The notes: generated from the letters alone by a model not told the origin. Counted from the first letter of the stretch, positions 49,515 through 61,465 are shown. The stretch is 64,000 nt of DNA from Elephas maximus indicus (GCF_024166365.1 NC_064834.1:54230001-54294000), one strand, 5' to 3'. Program-made: numbers and translations.

Positions 49515-50450
49515 GTAAAGGAACTATCTCATGTGTTAGGGTAAAAACACCACAAAGTTTAGTAAAGCAAAAAGGAAGTTTTATTTGGCATATATTCAAA
49601 GAGGCAAAAGTGGGAAGTGGACAAACATGCTGCCAGAACTAATGTCTGCCCGAATCCAAAGAAATTACAGGACAGACACAATTGGGAAAGCAGACGAGCA
49701 TGGTACGACAGCCACTTCTGCCCAAGTCCAAGGAATATTACAGAATAAGCAAAAGTGGGAAAATGGACAAGCATGCTGCCAGAGCCAAGCCTGTCTGAGT
49801 CTAAGGAATGTTAGAGTCATCAGTATATATCAGCATTCCAAATGGGCAAAAGCATTGAAAGCCTCACCTTTTCACAGATTGGCTAGAAACTGTGATCCTA
49901 CATTTTAAATTGTCTTTCTTAACAATCATTGGTACAGGTTTCGGTAAGGACAGTCAGGACAGTCAGGAGGGCCTTCACTGGTACAACAAATCTTACTACT
50001 GACTAACCCATACTATTGACTAAAGGCTAAAAAAAAAAAAAAAAAGGAGAGTGGAAAGTATGTGGGTCACCTGTGCTATGTTTTATGAGTTGTTTATGTT
50101 AAAGTTTCCCTAAAAGATGTCTTTCAAGATTGTCCTAGCTATTGTCTTTATACCTTAGGGTCCAGTTGATGTGTCCTTGGGAGTCCAGCTCCAGCTGGGT
50201 CATATTCTAGGAAAGGGAATAGTGGCTCCAATATTATCTCCTAAATCACTCAGAGAATTCAAATTGACCTAAATTGCTGCTCCGGCAGTTTCGGACAAGG
50301 AGAGGGACCCAATACTAGGGCTAAGCTTAAAGACATAAAACATAAGATTTTAGATTGCAGGTGTTTTCTTCTCTAGGTGCGCTCGGTTACTTTCTAGAAA
50401 TAACTTACTTTTCAACACCCTTTAGAATTACTATACCACCTCTCTGCTGG
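49515..50450 (-). mobile_element. Possible LTR-like element upstream of WBP1L (uncertain)
   Basis: On the minus strand an AATAAA (about 49578-49583) near a TAACACA end, a degenerate tandem repeat (49604-49815) and no coding. This fits a solo LTR in antisense orientation, but neither terminal sequence nor a target duplication was identified. Confidence 0.35.
49604..49815. repeat. Degenerate tandem repeat, about 72 bp, three units
   Basis: GCAAAAGTGGGAAGTGGACA (49604) recurs as GCAAAAGTGGGAAAATGGAC (49749), with a diverged middle unit starting ATTGGGAAAGCAGACGAGCA (49681). Each then has a CTGCCxGAxTCxAAGGAAT-like stretch. Confidence 0.7.
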
Positions 50451-50459
50451 ACTGTGGAA

Positions 50460-50918
50460 ACCTAGTACTTCCGCCACACTCAAGATGGCGACATTGGAAT
50501 TAGGCTTTTTCGATACACATTCTGGGTGGCCCCGCCTCCTGAAAGGAGTTACTTCCGCCACTCTCTACGGGCCCCACGGATTTTACACGGTCTTGCAGGA
50601 TTCAAGATGGCCTGACTTCCTCCTACTTTTCATTGGTTGGATCTTTCTGGTCTTCCGTCCTCATAGGTGGGCTTTGGTTTGATCGACAGCTGTTTTGATC
50701 AATGAACGAAGAGCAGAGGCCAATGAGGCGCTGGAACTGGAGAGCCTCCCCAGTGTCTGGGAGGGTGTTTTGGCTGAGGCGGGGTGGAGCAGAGCCGGAA
50801 GCGGGAGGCGAGAGTGGAACAGGAAAAGAAGGGAAAAAGGAAGAAGAGGGAAAGGAAGAAAGGGAGGAGGCGGAGGGTGGTGGCGGCGCCGCGGCGGAGG
50901 AGCAGGAGCAGGAGGGGG
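50460..50918 (+). promoter_or_regulatory. WBP1L: WBP1L promoter and 5' UTR region
   Basis: Two similar cassettes of an ETS-like core (ACTTCCGCCAC at 50467 and 50550) followed by a YY1-like core (TCAAGATGGC at 50480 and 50601), then an inverted CCAAT box (CATTGG near 50632) and a direct one (CCAATGAG near 50720). The last 150 bp before the ATG are purine-rich (GGAAGAGGGAAAGG type) and then GC-rich. No TATA box is seen. The transcription start cannot be placed exactly. Confidence 0.65.
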
Positions 50919-51200
50919 ATGGAGAGGAGAAGGCTCATGTGTGGCATGGCGCTCCTGCTCCTCCAGGCGCTGCCCAGCCCCCTGTCAGCCAGGGCTGAGC
51001 CCCCGCAGGTAAGGGGGAGGGGGCGTCCGGACCAGGCTGGGTGCCCGAGGGTCGTCGAGGCCTGGCTGGAGAGGATCGGAGACGGCGTCGCTGCCTTGCT
51101 TGAGGGGTCTGAAGGAATGTTGCCGTCAGGAGTAGAGGTGGTCCGGAGAAGGGCGCCCGTGCCCGGCGTTGATGGGATCTAAGGGGGCGTCGTTGTTTAG
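50700..51200. promoter_or_regulatory. GC-rich CpG block around WBP1L exon 1
   Basis: GC content and CpG frequency rise sharply around the first coding exon and fall again by about 51250. Typical of a housekeeping-type promoter. Confidence 0.7.
50919..51008 (+). CDS. WBP1L: WBP1L exon 1, coding part (residues 1-30)
   Basis: ATG opens MERRRLMCGMALLLLQALPS PLSARAEPPQ, ending at donor GTAAGGG. This matches, from memory, the N-terminus of human WBP1L (WW domain binding protein 1-like, OPAL1/C10orf26), which begins MERRRLLGGMALLLLQALPS; two residues differ (Leu7-Gly8 versus Met-Cys). The Leu-rich stretch followed by PLSARA looks like a signal peptide. The rest of the protein (cysteine-rich ectodomain, membrane segment, PPxY motifs) lies in later exons not found in the window. 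Start context GGGATGG is acceptable. The position after SFXN2 on the same strand matches the human order. Confidence 0.93.
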
Positions 51201-52144
51201 TTTACGGACATCTGTGACTGTTTTGATGTTAGGGAATTTCAGAGGCATAGTGCCAAGCGAATGAGGGGTCTTTGCGACGGCAGTTAGGCCATGTGGATTG
51301 GGGGCTGTGACTGGATAGTGGTGCCAGGCTGGGTCATGTGGGGCGCATTCGTGTCCCCCTGTGGGGCATGTCTCTGAGGCAGCGATGCCGTGTGTATGTC
51401 TGCGTGTAGGGGTGTATAACGGGAATTGAGCTGGACTGTGGGGGAGGGCGGCTGAGGATATTTATTTCAAGCTGGGCAGGGACAAGTTCTGAGGGCATCT
51501 TAGCTGCAATTTTTAATGGGTAAGGGATGGCGCCTTTAGTGGTGGTTGGATGCAGGACTCTTGGAAGGCAGGTGGGATGAAGTAGACTGGGACCCCTCAG
51601 AAGGAAGGGCACAGAAGAGTTATAACAAGCTCTTGCTCTTAGGCTGGCCTCCCTGGGAGAGCAAGTCACTGATGCTGATCTGGGCCAGCTCAGAGCTTTT
51701 GAGCAAAGGGTGGTGCTGATGCCAATATGGGTAGCAAGTGGAGCACCCCAGCTTTTCTTGCTGGGTGGCTTGCTTTTTACCCAGGCAGAAGAGCTTGCTT
51801 GTGCTGACTCCAGTTCTGGCTGGCATTTCGAAACCCTAATGGGAGTGTTACTCCTGGTGCCAAGTTGGGTGGGGTGCAGTAGGGGGAATTACCCCTCCTT
51901 CCCTTGCACTTGGCAAGGCTTTACCATTCTATTTTCTTCACCTTCTGTTCCCTTCACTCCTTTTTCAGAAAGGCACGTACACGTACAGAGACAGCATAAT
52001 GGCAGAATCTATACAGTTTAGTGTTTGAACTTAGTGTTGTGACCAAGAGTAGGAGCAGAGTGCCAGCAAAAATACTTATCCTTTCCCTAGGAGTTTTTGG
52101 GCTGCCATTTCACATATGCATGCATCCTGTTTTGCCCATTAGTA

Positions 52145-52575
52145 TTCTCTATTTTTTAATGAGTGAAATCTACATAATATTAACCATGTAACGTATACAA
52201 TTCAGTGGCCTTTATTACATTCAGAGTGTTGTACAACCACCAGCTCTAATTCCAGACATTTTCCCTACCTCCCCCCCCCCGCAAAAAAAAAAACACCCAC
52301 ACCCATTAAACAATTACTTTCCATTTCCACCTACCCACCCCAACAACCCCTGGCAACTACCTGTATGCTTTCTATCTCTGTGGATTTACCTATTGTGGGT
52401 ATTTCATATAAACAACCCTATAGTCCATGACTTTGTCTTGGGCCTTTTCACGTAGCATGTTTTTGAAGTTCATCCACATTGTCGCATGTATCAGTACTTC
52501 ATTTATGGCTGAATACTATTCCACTGTTTGTATTTACTGCAGTTTATCTGTTGAAGTATCCTCTGTTTTTTTCCT
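52145..52575 (-). mobile_element. L1 3' end, antisense
   Basis: ACAATTCAGTGGCCTTTATT, GAGTGTTGTACAACCACCAG, GTTCATCCACATTGTCGCAT. Confidence 0.82.
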
Positions 52576-52806
52576 CAGGTTATAAGTATATTAGAAATAT
52601 CATGCGGAAGAAAGAGAACTCATTTTTTGCCCCATGGATTCCTTTCCTGGGGCTGTGATCCTTCGGTTTTACGCTTTGTTGGGGTTCTTTGTTTTCTCAG
52701 TTAAAATCATAAACTGGAAGGAGAAATAAATTTTCTTGGTCTTTTAAAAAAGTTATAATCCTCAGGACTGGTAAAGTTAAGAACAAAATATAGAATGATA
52801 ATAATA

Positions 52807-52955
52807 AGCCAAACCAGTTGCCACTGAGTCATTTTTGACTCGTGGTGCCCTATGTGTGTCAGAGCAGAACTGCGCCAGAGAGTTTGCAATAGCTGATTTT
52901 TTGGAAGTAGGTCACCAGGTCTTTCCTCAGAGGTGCCTCTGAATAGACTCGAGCT
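52807..52955 (-). mobile_element. AfroSINE, older form
   Basis: ACCAGTTGCCACTGAGTCAT, GAAGTAGGTCACCAGGTCTT; the head is eroded. Confidence 0.78.
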
Positions 52956-53211
52956 GTTGCTCTTCCTTTGCATGTGTATTTCTGTAAATATCTCTTAAAG
53001 ATGTTGGTTCCCAATAATCAATAAATAATATTGCTAGAAGGTTGGTTTAGGAATATGGCTTGGCTTTCCAAGGCAGCTCGGCCGGTGCCCTGGCCTGTGG
53101 ACTGCAGCACCTGAAGGGAGAGCTGTGGTGGGGCTCAGAGTTGATGGTGGGAACCAGATTCACTTCTTCAGCAGGAGGAAGGATGGAAAATGGAGGTTCC
53201 TACCACATCAT

Positions 53212-53379
53212 GGGAAACCCTGGTGGCATAGTGGTTAAGCGCTACGCCTGCTAACCAAAGGGTCGGCAGTTTGAATCTGCCAGGTGCTCCTTGGAAACTC
53301 TGGGGCAGTCCTACTCTGTCCTATAGGGTCGCTATGAGTCGGAATCGACTCGACGACACAGGGCGTGGTTTTTTTTTGG
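53212..53379 (+). mobile_element. AfroSINE copy, near consensus
   Basis: GGGAAACCCTGGTGGCATAG head, TAGGGTCGCTATGAGTCGGA ATCGACTCGACG tail, then a T run. Confidence 0.94.
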
Positions 53380-54409
53380 TACCAGATTGTGTACGCCTGG
53401 GAGGTGGTAAGAGGATGTGGAAGGGGATCTTCAACGTCATGTCCTAATTGCAGCTTTGTCAGTCACAGGCTGCTTTCTTATCATTCCTCTGGCACTTCCA
53501 ATTCTTGTTTTGGGGACAGGGTGGCTTTTGTACTTTGTTCCAATTGGATGGATACTAGCATCGACCAACAGCTATTACGTGGTTACAGTTCCTGCAGAGA
53601 AGGGACAGTTTTTGTAATGAGTAGCCTCCCTCTTCTGGCCCCCCACATATCCTCATCGCCCCTCCCTTGATCCCTCCATCTACCTCCGCCCCCAGCCACA
53701 CACCCATATCTGTTTCTTCAGGATGTACTAGATGTCTATGGTGAGATTTGCATTTTGAATTTTAACCTTTGGAATGGAAGTTACTATATAATTATTAACT
53801 CCAAATCTACCACAATTTAGTCAATTTTGCATTTCTTTTTTTGGCTTGTAGAAATCAGCAAGCAAAAAAAAAAAAAAAAATCCAGTGACCATTCCGGCAT
53901 AGGACATACTTCAGGTACTCATTGCCCTTATTTCAACAAGTGGCTTCCAGCTGACTCTGGATTGAGGAGAGCTTGCTGTACTCATTCCAGTATCAAATGG
54001 TTTGAGTACCTCAGCACATTGTTTGCCTGAAGTGGTCTTATCCAGTACAATCTTTGTTTTCAAATATGTTTAATACCAGAAATAGAAGACTTTAGGTGGC
54101 TTGTTTCCTCTGTTACCAGTTCCGCACTGAAGCAGCCATTTCTTGTCATCCAGGCCCAGGGAAGTTCACCAGCCTAGCTCACTTCTGTGATCAAGAACTT
54201 AGACTTAACTCTCCTGTAGGTTGCTGTGACTCACAGATGTGATTTCTTGAACTGATAAAGAATAGTTGAGTCTCCAAAAAGTAAGGCCTGAGCATTTGTC
54301 TCTTGCACTTAAGTCAGGATCAAGGTACATCGAGTTTCTTTGGATTGTTGCTTAAATTTTACCATAAAATCTGACTATATTGTTTAAAATAAAGTCTTAG
54401 TAAACCAGA

Positions 54410-54582
54410 AAAAAAAAGTTGCTATTGAGTGGGAGCAGAACCGTGCTCCATAGGGTTTTCAACAGCTGATACTTTGGAAGTAGATTGCCGGGCTTTTCTT
54501 CCAAGGTGCCTCTGGGTGGACTCAAACCTCCAACCTGTCAGCTAGCAGCTAAACGCATTAACAGTTTGCACCACCCAGGGAC
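54410..54582 (-). mobile_element. AfroSINE, older form
   Basis: CCGTGCTCCATAGGGTTTTC, GAAGTAGATTGCCGGGCTTT, head CACCACCCAGGGACT. Confidence 0.82.
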
Positions 54583-55299
54583 TGAAGTTTTAGTAGAAAT
54601 GTCTTTTTTCCATAAAGTGGCACAAATCTGTAGAGACACAGTCCTTACCTTTCTTCTGCCAAGCTTTAAACTTTGAGATGGATGGGGCCCCAATTCCTGC
54701 TGGTTTTTTTTTTTACCACACCGCTCAGTAGTATACGCTTTGCTGCCCCTCACCTTTACTCACTCCTGTTGCCCTGGTTTTCATCCCAGAAGCCCTATTC
54801 TATTCCCATCTTTTTTCTTTTTTTTTTTAGTTGAACAGGCTGGGTTTATTACTTATTGCAGGGGGAGAGAACTCACACACCATTGGGAACTGAGGGACAT
54901 CTCAGCAAGAGAATGAGAGAAGGGATTTATAGGATTTGAGTGTGTGTAAGGGGATTTTGGAAGAGGGTTTAAGGAAGTGAGGCTTTGTCCTGGCTTAGAT
55001 GCTGTCTGGAAACAGTTCAATTTTATGGTTGAGTATCTTTTTTTTTTTTTTTTTTTAATTAATTTTGTCATTGTTGGTGAGGTATTCTTGTTTCTTATGA
55101 ATGACATTTTCCTTGCAATCACCCTCATTCCTTCTTGTAGAATAGTGGTATGTGAGACTTTGGGATCTTAATCCCTTTTACCTCATTTTCTTAGTCTATT
55201 TCATGTCAGTGAGCATTTGTCTAAAATCAGTGCCTTCAGTTTATGCCAGTCCCTTCCAGTAGAATTGAGCAAACCTCTACTGAAATGTCCACTCTTTGT

Positions 55300-55900
55300 A
55301 GCAGGGTATTGCTAGGCCCTGGGAACCCTGGAATACGTAACAGAATTCCTATCCTCAGGTAACTGGCAGTCCTGTAGGGCACATTTGTACAGTTTTGTAA
55401 TTAGTCCCTGGGTGGTGCAAACTTAATGCGTTCAGCTGCAAACTGACAGTTTGGAGGTTTGAGTCCACCCAGAGGTACCTTGGAAGAAAGGCCTGGCAAT
55501 CTACTTCCAAATTAAATGTAATTCAGGGGGATGAATACTGTAATGGAAGTGTAGATAAAGGGCATTAGGAACCATTGACTCTGTCATGGTGAGGCAGGCT
55601 GGGGATGTAGGGAAAGCTTTGTAGAGGAACAGGCATTTAGACTGAACTTTGATGTTTAAGGATGGGTAGGATATCTGTGGACCAGGAAGGAGGAAAATTT
55701 ATCCTTGTGTGGAGAGTGAAAACGGAGGATGTGTTTGGAGGTGGTCCATAGTCTGTGGCTGAAGCGTTGGGTGTGGGTGTGTAGAGGAAAGACCAGTCAC
55801 TAGAAAAGGACGTCATGTTTGGTAGAGGGTTGACAAAAATGAGGGAAATGCTTCGTGAGATGGATTGACACAATAGCATGGACAGTGGGCTCAAACATAT
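55300..55900 (-). mobile_element. L2 relic, antisense, interrupted by SINE
   Basis: TGCTAGGCCCTGGGAACCCT, then after the SINE GAGGAACAGGCATTTAGACT and TTAAGGATGGGTAGGATATC. Confidence 0.5.
55404..55512 (+). mobile_element. AfroSINE, 5' half
   Basis: AGTCCCTGGGTGGTGCAAAC head to GGCAATCTACTTCCAAA. The body and tail are missing here. Confidence 0.82.
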
Positions 55901-55955
55901 CAAAGATCATGGAGATGGTGCAGGACTGGCAGCCTTTCATTGTGTTTATACATGA

Positions 55956-56002
55956 GGTTGCCATGAGTCAGCTCATACTTGATGGCAACTAACAACAGCA
56001 AT
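55956..56002 (+). mobile_element. AfroSINE tail fragment
   Basis: GAGGTTGCCATGAGTCAGCT then CTTGATGGCAACTAACAACA. Confidence 0.75.
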
Positions 56003-56255
56003 ATTCCCTTGTATGCATGTGCCACATTTTATTTATCTATTCATCAATTGATGGATATTTGCACCAGTTCCACTTTTTGGCTATTATGAATAATGCTATT
56101 AACATTGGTGTACAAGTTTTTGTGTGGCCATGTGTTTTCATTTCTCTTGGGTATATACCTAGCAGTGGAATTCCTGGGTTATATTATTATGGTGACTCTA
56201 TGTTTAACCTTTTTAAGGAACTATCAAACTATTTTCCAAAGTGGGATGATATTTA
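56003..56255 (-). mobile_element. L1 fragment, antisense
   Basis: GGCTATTATGAATAATGCTA, TTGGGTATATACCTAGCAGT and TATCAAACTATTTTCCAAAG. Confidence 0.82.
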
Positions 56256-56354
56256 ATTTTAATTTAAATCAAATGGCTACATGTGGCTAATGGCTACACA
56301 TTGGACAATGCAGATCTAATAGCTTTCTAGCTGTAGGAGTAGGTTGCAGTCTAG

Positions 56355-56535
56355 CTGAGTGGTAGGGTCGTGGGCTCTGGGGTTAGACAACTAAATTCTA
56401 AACCTTCCTCTTTTGCTTGCTCTCCTTCAGCAAGTTATTTAACCTCTTTGTGCTTTGGTTTCCCTATCTGTAAAATGGTAATAATAGTACCATATAGGGT
56501 CATCATGAGGTTAAAAGACATAATATATACAAAGC
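56355..56535 (+). mobile_element. MIR
   Basis: GGGTCGTGGGCTCTGGGGTT, TTAACCTCTTTGTGCTTTGG, CTATCTGTAAAATGGTAATA. Confidence 0.82.
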
Positions 56536-56659
56536 TTAGAAACTGAGATCTGGGGAGTTTGAAAGTGACTTCCTCATTTCTGTTCTATATCTGAGATTAG
56601 GCTTGTCCCTGTGATCTTTTATCTACGTAGGTAACTTTTCCTGGTGAACCTGTATGGTT

Positions 56660-56883
56660 AGAGGAGTGGTTCTCACCCAGGGACATTTTTTGCTCCCCCC
56701 CCCGCCCCACCAGAAGACAGACATTTGCCTGTATCTGGAGATGTTTTTGAGATGCTGTAGGCATCCAGTGAGGGGAGTCCAGGGATGCTGGTAAATTTCC
56801 TTCAATGCATAGGACAACCCCTCATAACACAGAATTGCCCAGCCCAAAATGTTAGTAGTGCTGAGGTTGAGAAGCCCTGGTTT
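56660..56883 (+). mobile_element. MER5A-like hAT element
   Basis: GAGTGGTTCTCACCCAGGGA at one end and GAGGTTGAGAAGCCCTGG at the other, with AATGCATAGGACAACCCC inside. Confidence 0.78.
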
Positions 56884-56907
56884 AGTGGTACCTGCTGTCC
56901 CCTTACC

Positions 56908-57118
56908 AAAAACCATAAATCCAAACCTGTTGCCATCTAGTCGCTTCTGACTCATGGTGACTCCATGTGTTAGAGAGTAGACCTGCTCCACAGGGTTTTC
57001 TTGGCCGTAATTTTACGGAAGCAGATTGCTAGGTCTCTCTTCTTAGGTGCCACTGGGTGGGTTCCAACTGCCAGCCTTTAGGTAGTTAACGGAAACCTTT
57101 TATGTCACGCAGGGACCT
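56908..57118 (-). mobile_element. AfroSINE, older long form
   Basis: AAACCTGTTGCCATCTAGTC, GGAAGCAGATTGCTAGGTCT, head GTCACGCAGGGACC. Confidence 0.85.
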
Positions 57119-59289
57119 ATCCCCTTACCAGCTCCTGCTCATTAGCGTGGAGTTTGAAGTCAGCCTGCCTGTGAAGAGAGAACATAGTTCTGAAGTGTAT
57201 GGAATCACCTCTGACAACACGTTTTAGGTGGGACAGTTTAAAGCTTGATACCCTGAATCTTGGTGATGCTAAGATTTGTTGAGATGTGTTACCAGTCAGC
57301 TGTGTTTCGTCAACCAACATCAAACATTTGGAAAACACATTTTTTAGTTGGTGGTTCAGTAAGCAGGTGATCCTCCCTTATTCACCCAGTCTTGAACTTT
57401 CTTTCCTCTTTCTTTGGTCTGCCCTTGTAGCTTCATTTTAAGAATGTGATTTGTTTTCCCCTCAGTGAAAGCCTCATGCCTAGTTACTTTCTCATCTCAG
57501 TGTCCTCCGTAGTCCTATAACCAATCTGAACTGAGTCACGTTCTTAGAACTTTTTCCCATTCCTATTCCAAGTCTTGGCTCCACTGTCATTTTTGTTTCA
57601 TAAATGTTAGTTTGTTCTCATGCACACTTAGCCTGTGGAAACCGTTAGGTGTTCTCAGGTTCTACCACAAGTCAGGTGGAATGTTCTGGACCTCAGGGTG
57701 ACTATGTCTAGAAGAGCGTCTTCTTTTTCAGACCCCCAGAATGCAGTTCATCAGTGGATATTTGGCACTAGCAGGCAACTGCTTATGGATGTTATGAATA
57801 CTTTGGATGGCTTTGGATTAAAAATTCCAGTTGCCTATTGAATGCCTGACCATTCATGTCCCTGAGAGGGCCTCTTCCTTTCTTGCTTTAATTTGCTAGG
57901 ATTAACGCTTGAGGGACCATCAGGATACAGGTGGTACAATGACGTGGGTTCATTCTTTGTCCCTATCACCCCAGTTGTGGGAACCACTGGGGCCACTGAT
58001 TCCACTTTAACTGTGTAGCCACTGAGTGACAGAGAACAATGATGCTAGATCTCAGTGACATGTTTACTAGAAAACATACAACATCAGGCTGAGGTCTGAC
58101 TTGTGGGCAACTCCGTTTTGGATCATCCTTTGCCATTCCACTAGGTAGAGCAAGGTCTGGCCAAAAAACTGCATACGTTACAGAAAGCATAACAAGTACA
58201 AATAAATCCAGAACATTGGGACGTGGAAGGTCAGGAAAGCGGAAACAGATCTTATCCTCTTGAATTCTGTGACTTGTTGATACAATCCCGGGCTCTCCTA
58301 ATGTGGGAAATAAAGTGGGTCATCCTCTCAGAGGTGTAGATCACCATCCTTGCCTGGACTGGGCTTTTGGGACACTCCTGCTCACTCAGTTACATTCCCA
58401 TGGCTTTGATTTATTTACTCTTGATTTTCTTCTTTCCACAATGTCTTCTGTGGGAAAACAGATGAACTGTGTGTATCTTCTGTTCCTGGTACCATCATTG
58501 TAATCCTCACAGTGCCAAGGCTAAGTTTTGATTCAAGATTTCAGGTATCGTAAATAATTACTTGTTTTGGAAGAGGTAAAAATAAATGTAAGAAGTTGCA
58601 GTAATATTGTGGCTTTAGAAGGGTGGGTCCTAGGGTGAAGAATTATAAAAACATGTCTGTTTTGGTTTTTAAATATCAAGCAAGACGAATCTTATGTTGT
58701 AACACTATTATTACACATTCTTCCAGATCAGAGGCATGTGTTCATGGAGAAAATATTCATGTTTTTCAAAATTCTACATGCTGCTTTTTTTGTTCACCAT
58801 TTCCTAATTTACCTTCCACGTCTAAAATTCCACCTGGCAGTTTCACTCCAGTGTATTAAAAACCAACCAAACACAGAAACAACCCCCCAGAAAACAGCTT
58901 AACAGCTTAGTCTATTGATTGAATGTAAATATTTTTCTCTCTTAGAAAAATATTTCATTTGGGAGAGGGAGTTAGTATTTGGCTCTCTATACTGGCATGC
59001 TGGAGTACGTATTGTAGCTCTTTGGAATTTGAATATAGGCTTGGAAGGTATTAGCTATTCATCCTGGGTACTTCTTTCTTTTTACGTGGGTCCGTTATCT
59101 TTAAATCTGCAAATTCCTTTGCCACAGTTGCCAGGAGAAGAGCAGAAAGATTGTACCAGTACGAGCTGGCACAAGGTTCCCTATGGCTGTCTCTCCATTT
59201 CCTCCTTAGAGCTGAGGGCTGCTTTTCTTTCAGCCTTAAGATATGTTTTACGTTTTTACATCTCTTTTTAATTACACAAAAATAACATG

Positions 59290-60260
59290 CTCATAACCGT
59301 GGTAAATAATACAGAAATCTAAAAACGAAAAATGAAAGTTCTGTGGTTTGGTGTGTATTTTTGGTGGTTTATTATTATTTTTTTTATACACACATACACA
59401 CAGGAAATTATTAGTGCGCTGGAGTTATTTTCTTTCATTTGTTTTTAAAACAAAAATGGGATAATTTGTGTCATATTTTACAACGTGAGCCTTTTTTTTT
59501 TAATTCTGCTTTAGATGAAGGTTTACAGAGCAAATTAGTTTCTCATTAAACAATTAATACATCTATTGTTTTGTGACACTGATGTGTTGTAATGTGTCAA
59601 CACTCTCCCCTTCTTGACCTTGGGTTCCCCATTGCCAGCTTTCCTGTCCTCTCCTGCCTTCTTGTCCTTGTCCCTGGGTTGGTGTGCCCATGTAGTCTTG
59701 TTTTGTTTTATGGGCTTGTCTAACTTTGGCTGAAGGGTGAACCTCAGGAGTGACTTCAGTACTGAGTTAAAAGGGTGTCCAGGAGCTATTCTCATGGGGT
59801 TTCTCCAGTCTTTGTCAGACCAGTAAGTCTGGCCTTGTTTTGTGAGTTATAATTTTGTTCACCATTTTTCTCCAGCTCTGTCTGGGACCTTCTATTGTGA
59901 TTCCTGTCAGAGCAGGTGGTGGTGGTAGCTGGGCACCATCTAGTTGTGCTGGACTTAGTCTGGTGCACTTTTTTTTTTTTAAACCTTAACAATACATTGT
60001 GGACTTCTTTCCATGTTTGAGTATCTATCTCTAATTTTCTTAAAATACCTCCCTGTGTGCTATTGCTTTATACCATAATTTATTTAACCACTTCTTCATA
60101 GATGGACTAATACTGTTTCCAAGTTTGTGCCATTTCACACTGCTAAGGTGAATATTGTACTTCTTTGTGCAGTTATGCTAGATTTCTAGGTGTGTGATTG
60201 GAGACTGTGGGGTTTTAGGGCATACAGGTTTAACGTTTCCGTTTTCATCAGTAGGGTATG
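59290..60260 (-). mobile_element. Older L1 fragment split by a younger L1
   Basis: Right part has CATTGTGGACTTCTTTCCAT and ACCATAATTTATTTAACCAC; left part AATGGGATAATTTGTGTCAT. A younger L1 end lies between (59492-59970). Confidence 0.6.
59492..59970 (-). mobile_element. 5'-truncated L1, 3' UTR, antisense
   Basis: Starts with a T run, then TTTAGATGAAGGTTTACAGA GCAAATTAG and CTCTCCCCTTCTTGACCTTG. Pyrimidine-rich 3' UTR as in the 32078 copy but a different subfamily. Confidence 0.72.
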
Positions 60261-60689
60261 CAAGGGCTCCTTTCTCCCACACACATAAGCAACTTTTCTT
60301 CACCTACACCTTCTGCTTATCCTTGAAGATGTGCCTTCTGACACTTTGAACAAGGACACCTGGGGAATGTTTGGATTTACTTCCTTGAAAACCTTATAGT
60401 CTCAGTTTGCTTAGCTTCTAGTCTCCCTACTGTCTGCAAACCTGGTGCGCTCACCTAGGGCAGAGAGCCTGTGGCTGGAGGAGGGTACAAATGCCTCCTC
60501 GTGTGCTAAGGGAAGTAGTTTGTTGTCCTTGGAAGGTGTTGGGCAGGTGGCCTGGAGCTGTCGACTAATCACTGTATGGGACACAAGTCTAATTCTGAGA
60601 CTGACCAACCAGTCTTCTGCAGGGGTCATTCCAGAATTAGGGGAACTTGGAAGTAGCAAAGCAAGCAGTTAGGAGTGCAGACTCTGCAG

Positions 60690-60960
60690 CCAGACTGCCT
60701 AAGTCGAATCCTAGTTTTACTCTGACTATCCATATAATCTTGGGCCTAGTTAGTTAACTCAGTTTCTTGAGGAATAACCAAAACCAAACCCGTTGCCATC
60801 AAGTCAACTCCGACTTACAGCGACCCTATAGCATAGAGCAGAACTGTCCCATATAGCACCTAGTTTATAGGATTATTATAAGGGTTAATTGAGTTAATAC
60901 TTAATAAGCTCTTAGAACGGTGCCTGGCACATAGTAAATGTGTGGTAAATGGTAGCCTTC
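60690..60960 (+). mobile_element. MIR split by an AfroSINE
   Basis: GACTGCCTAAGTCGAATCCT before, ATAGGATTATTATAAGGGTT and GGTGCCTGGCACATAGTAAA after the SINE. Confidence 0.82.
60774..60857 (-). mobile_element. AfroSINE partial copy inside MIR
   Basis: CCCGTTGCCATCAAGTCAAC to AGAGCAGAACTGTCCCATAT; head absent. Confidence 0.88.
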
Positions 60961-61465
60961 ATCATTATCGTTATTGTCAGAGCTTTGGGGAAGCGGCTTC
61001 CCTGTTTCCTGACTGACCCACGATCTGTTGCCAGTGGAGGATCTGAAGAATATATTTTGATTAATTCCTAGTCCAAAAGACATATGTATCACATTCCGTA
61101 TCATCGCCTTGACCATCAGATGAGAGGTGTTTTCCCAGCAATTGTTTTCAAATAATAAAGTATGAAATGGTTTATTCTTAGAGCGGATGTATTAGAATAT
61201 GCACTGTTACTCTTGTTTGCCCATCTTGTGCTCACTTGCATGAGGCAAAGAGTGGTGGCATTACCACCGATAAGGAAGTGCGCCATTGTCTCAGGTGTGG
61301 GAGTGTTCGGCGTCCATTCTGACCACAGTGCTAACCACAGTCACATCTGTCTGCTCTCAGCACACTATGTACCGTACTGAGGTATGGGGGCTCCCTGGAG
61401 CTTGGCTCCTGCCCCCATGCTCCATTTGGCACTTCCTGTTCTGAGGTGAGAATGATTTCTGAGGT

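Noticed and set aside
50784-50918. Possible in-frame N-terminal extension of WBP1L (45 basic residues)
   Set aside because: The frame is open but its first codon is GTG and no in-frame ATG lies upstream of 50919; the signal peptide is expected at the N-terminus.
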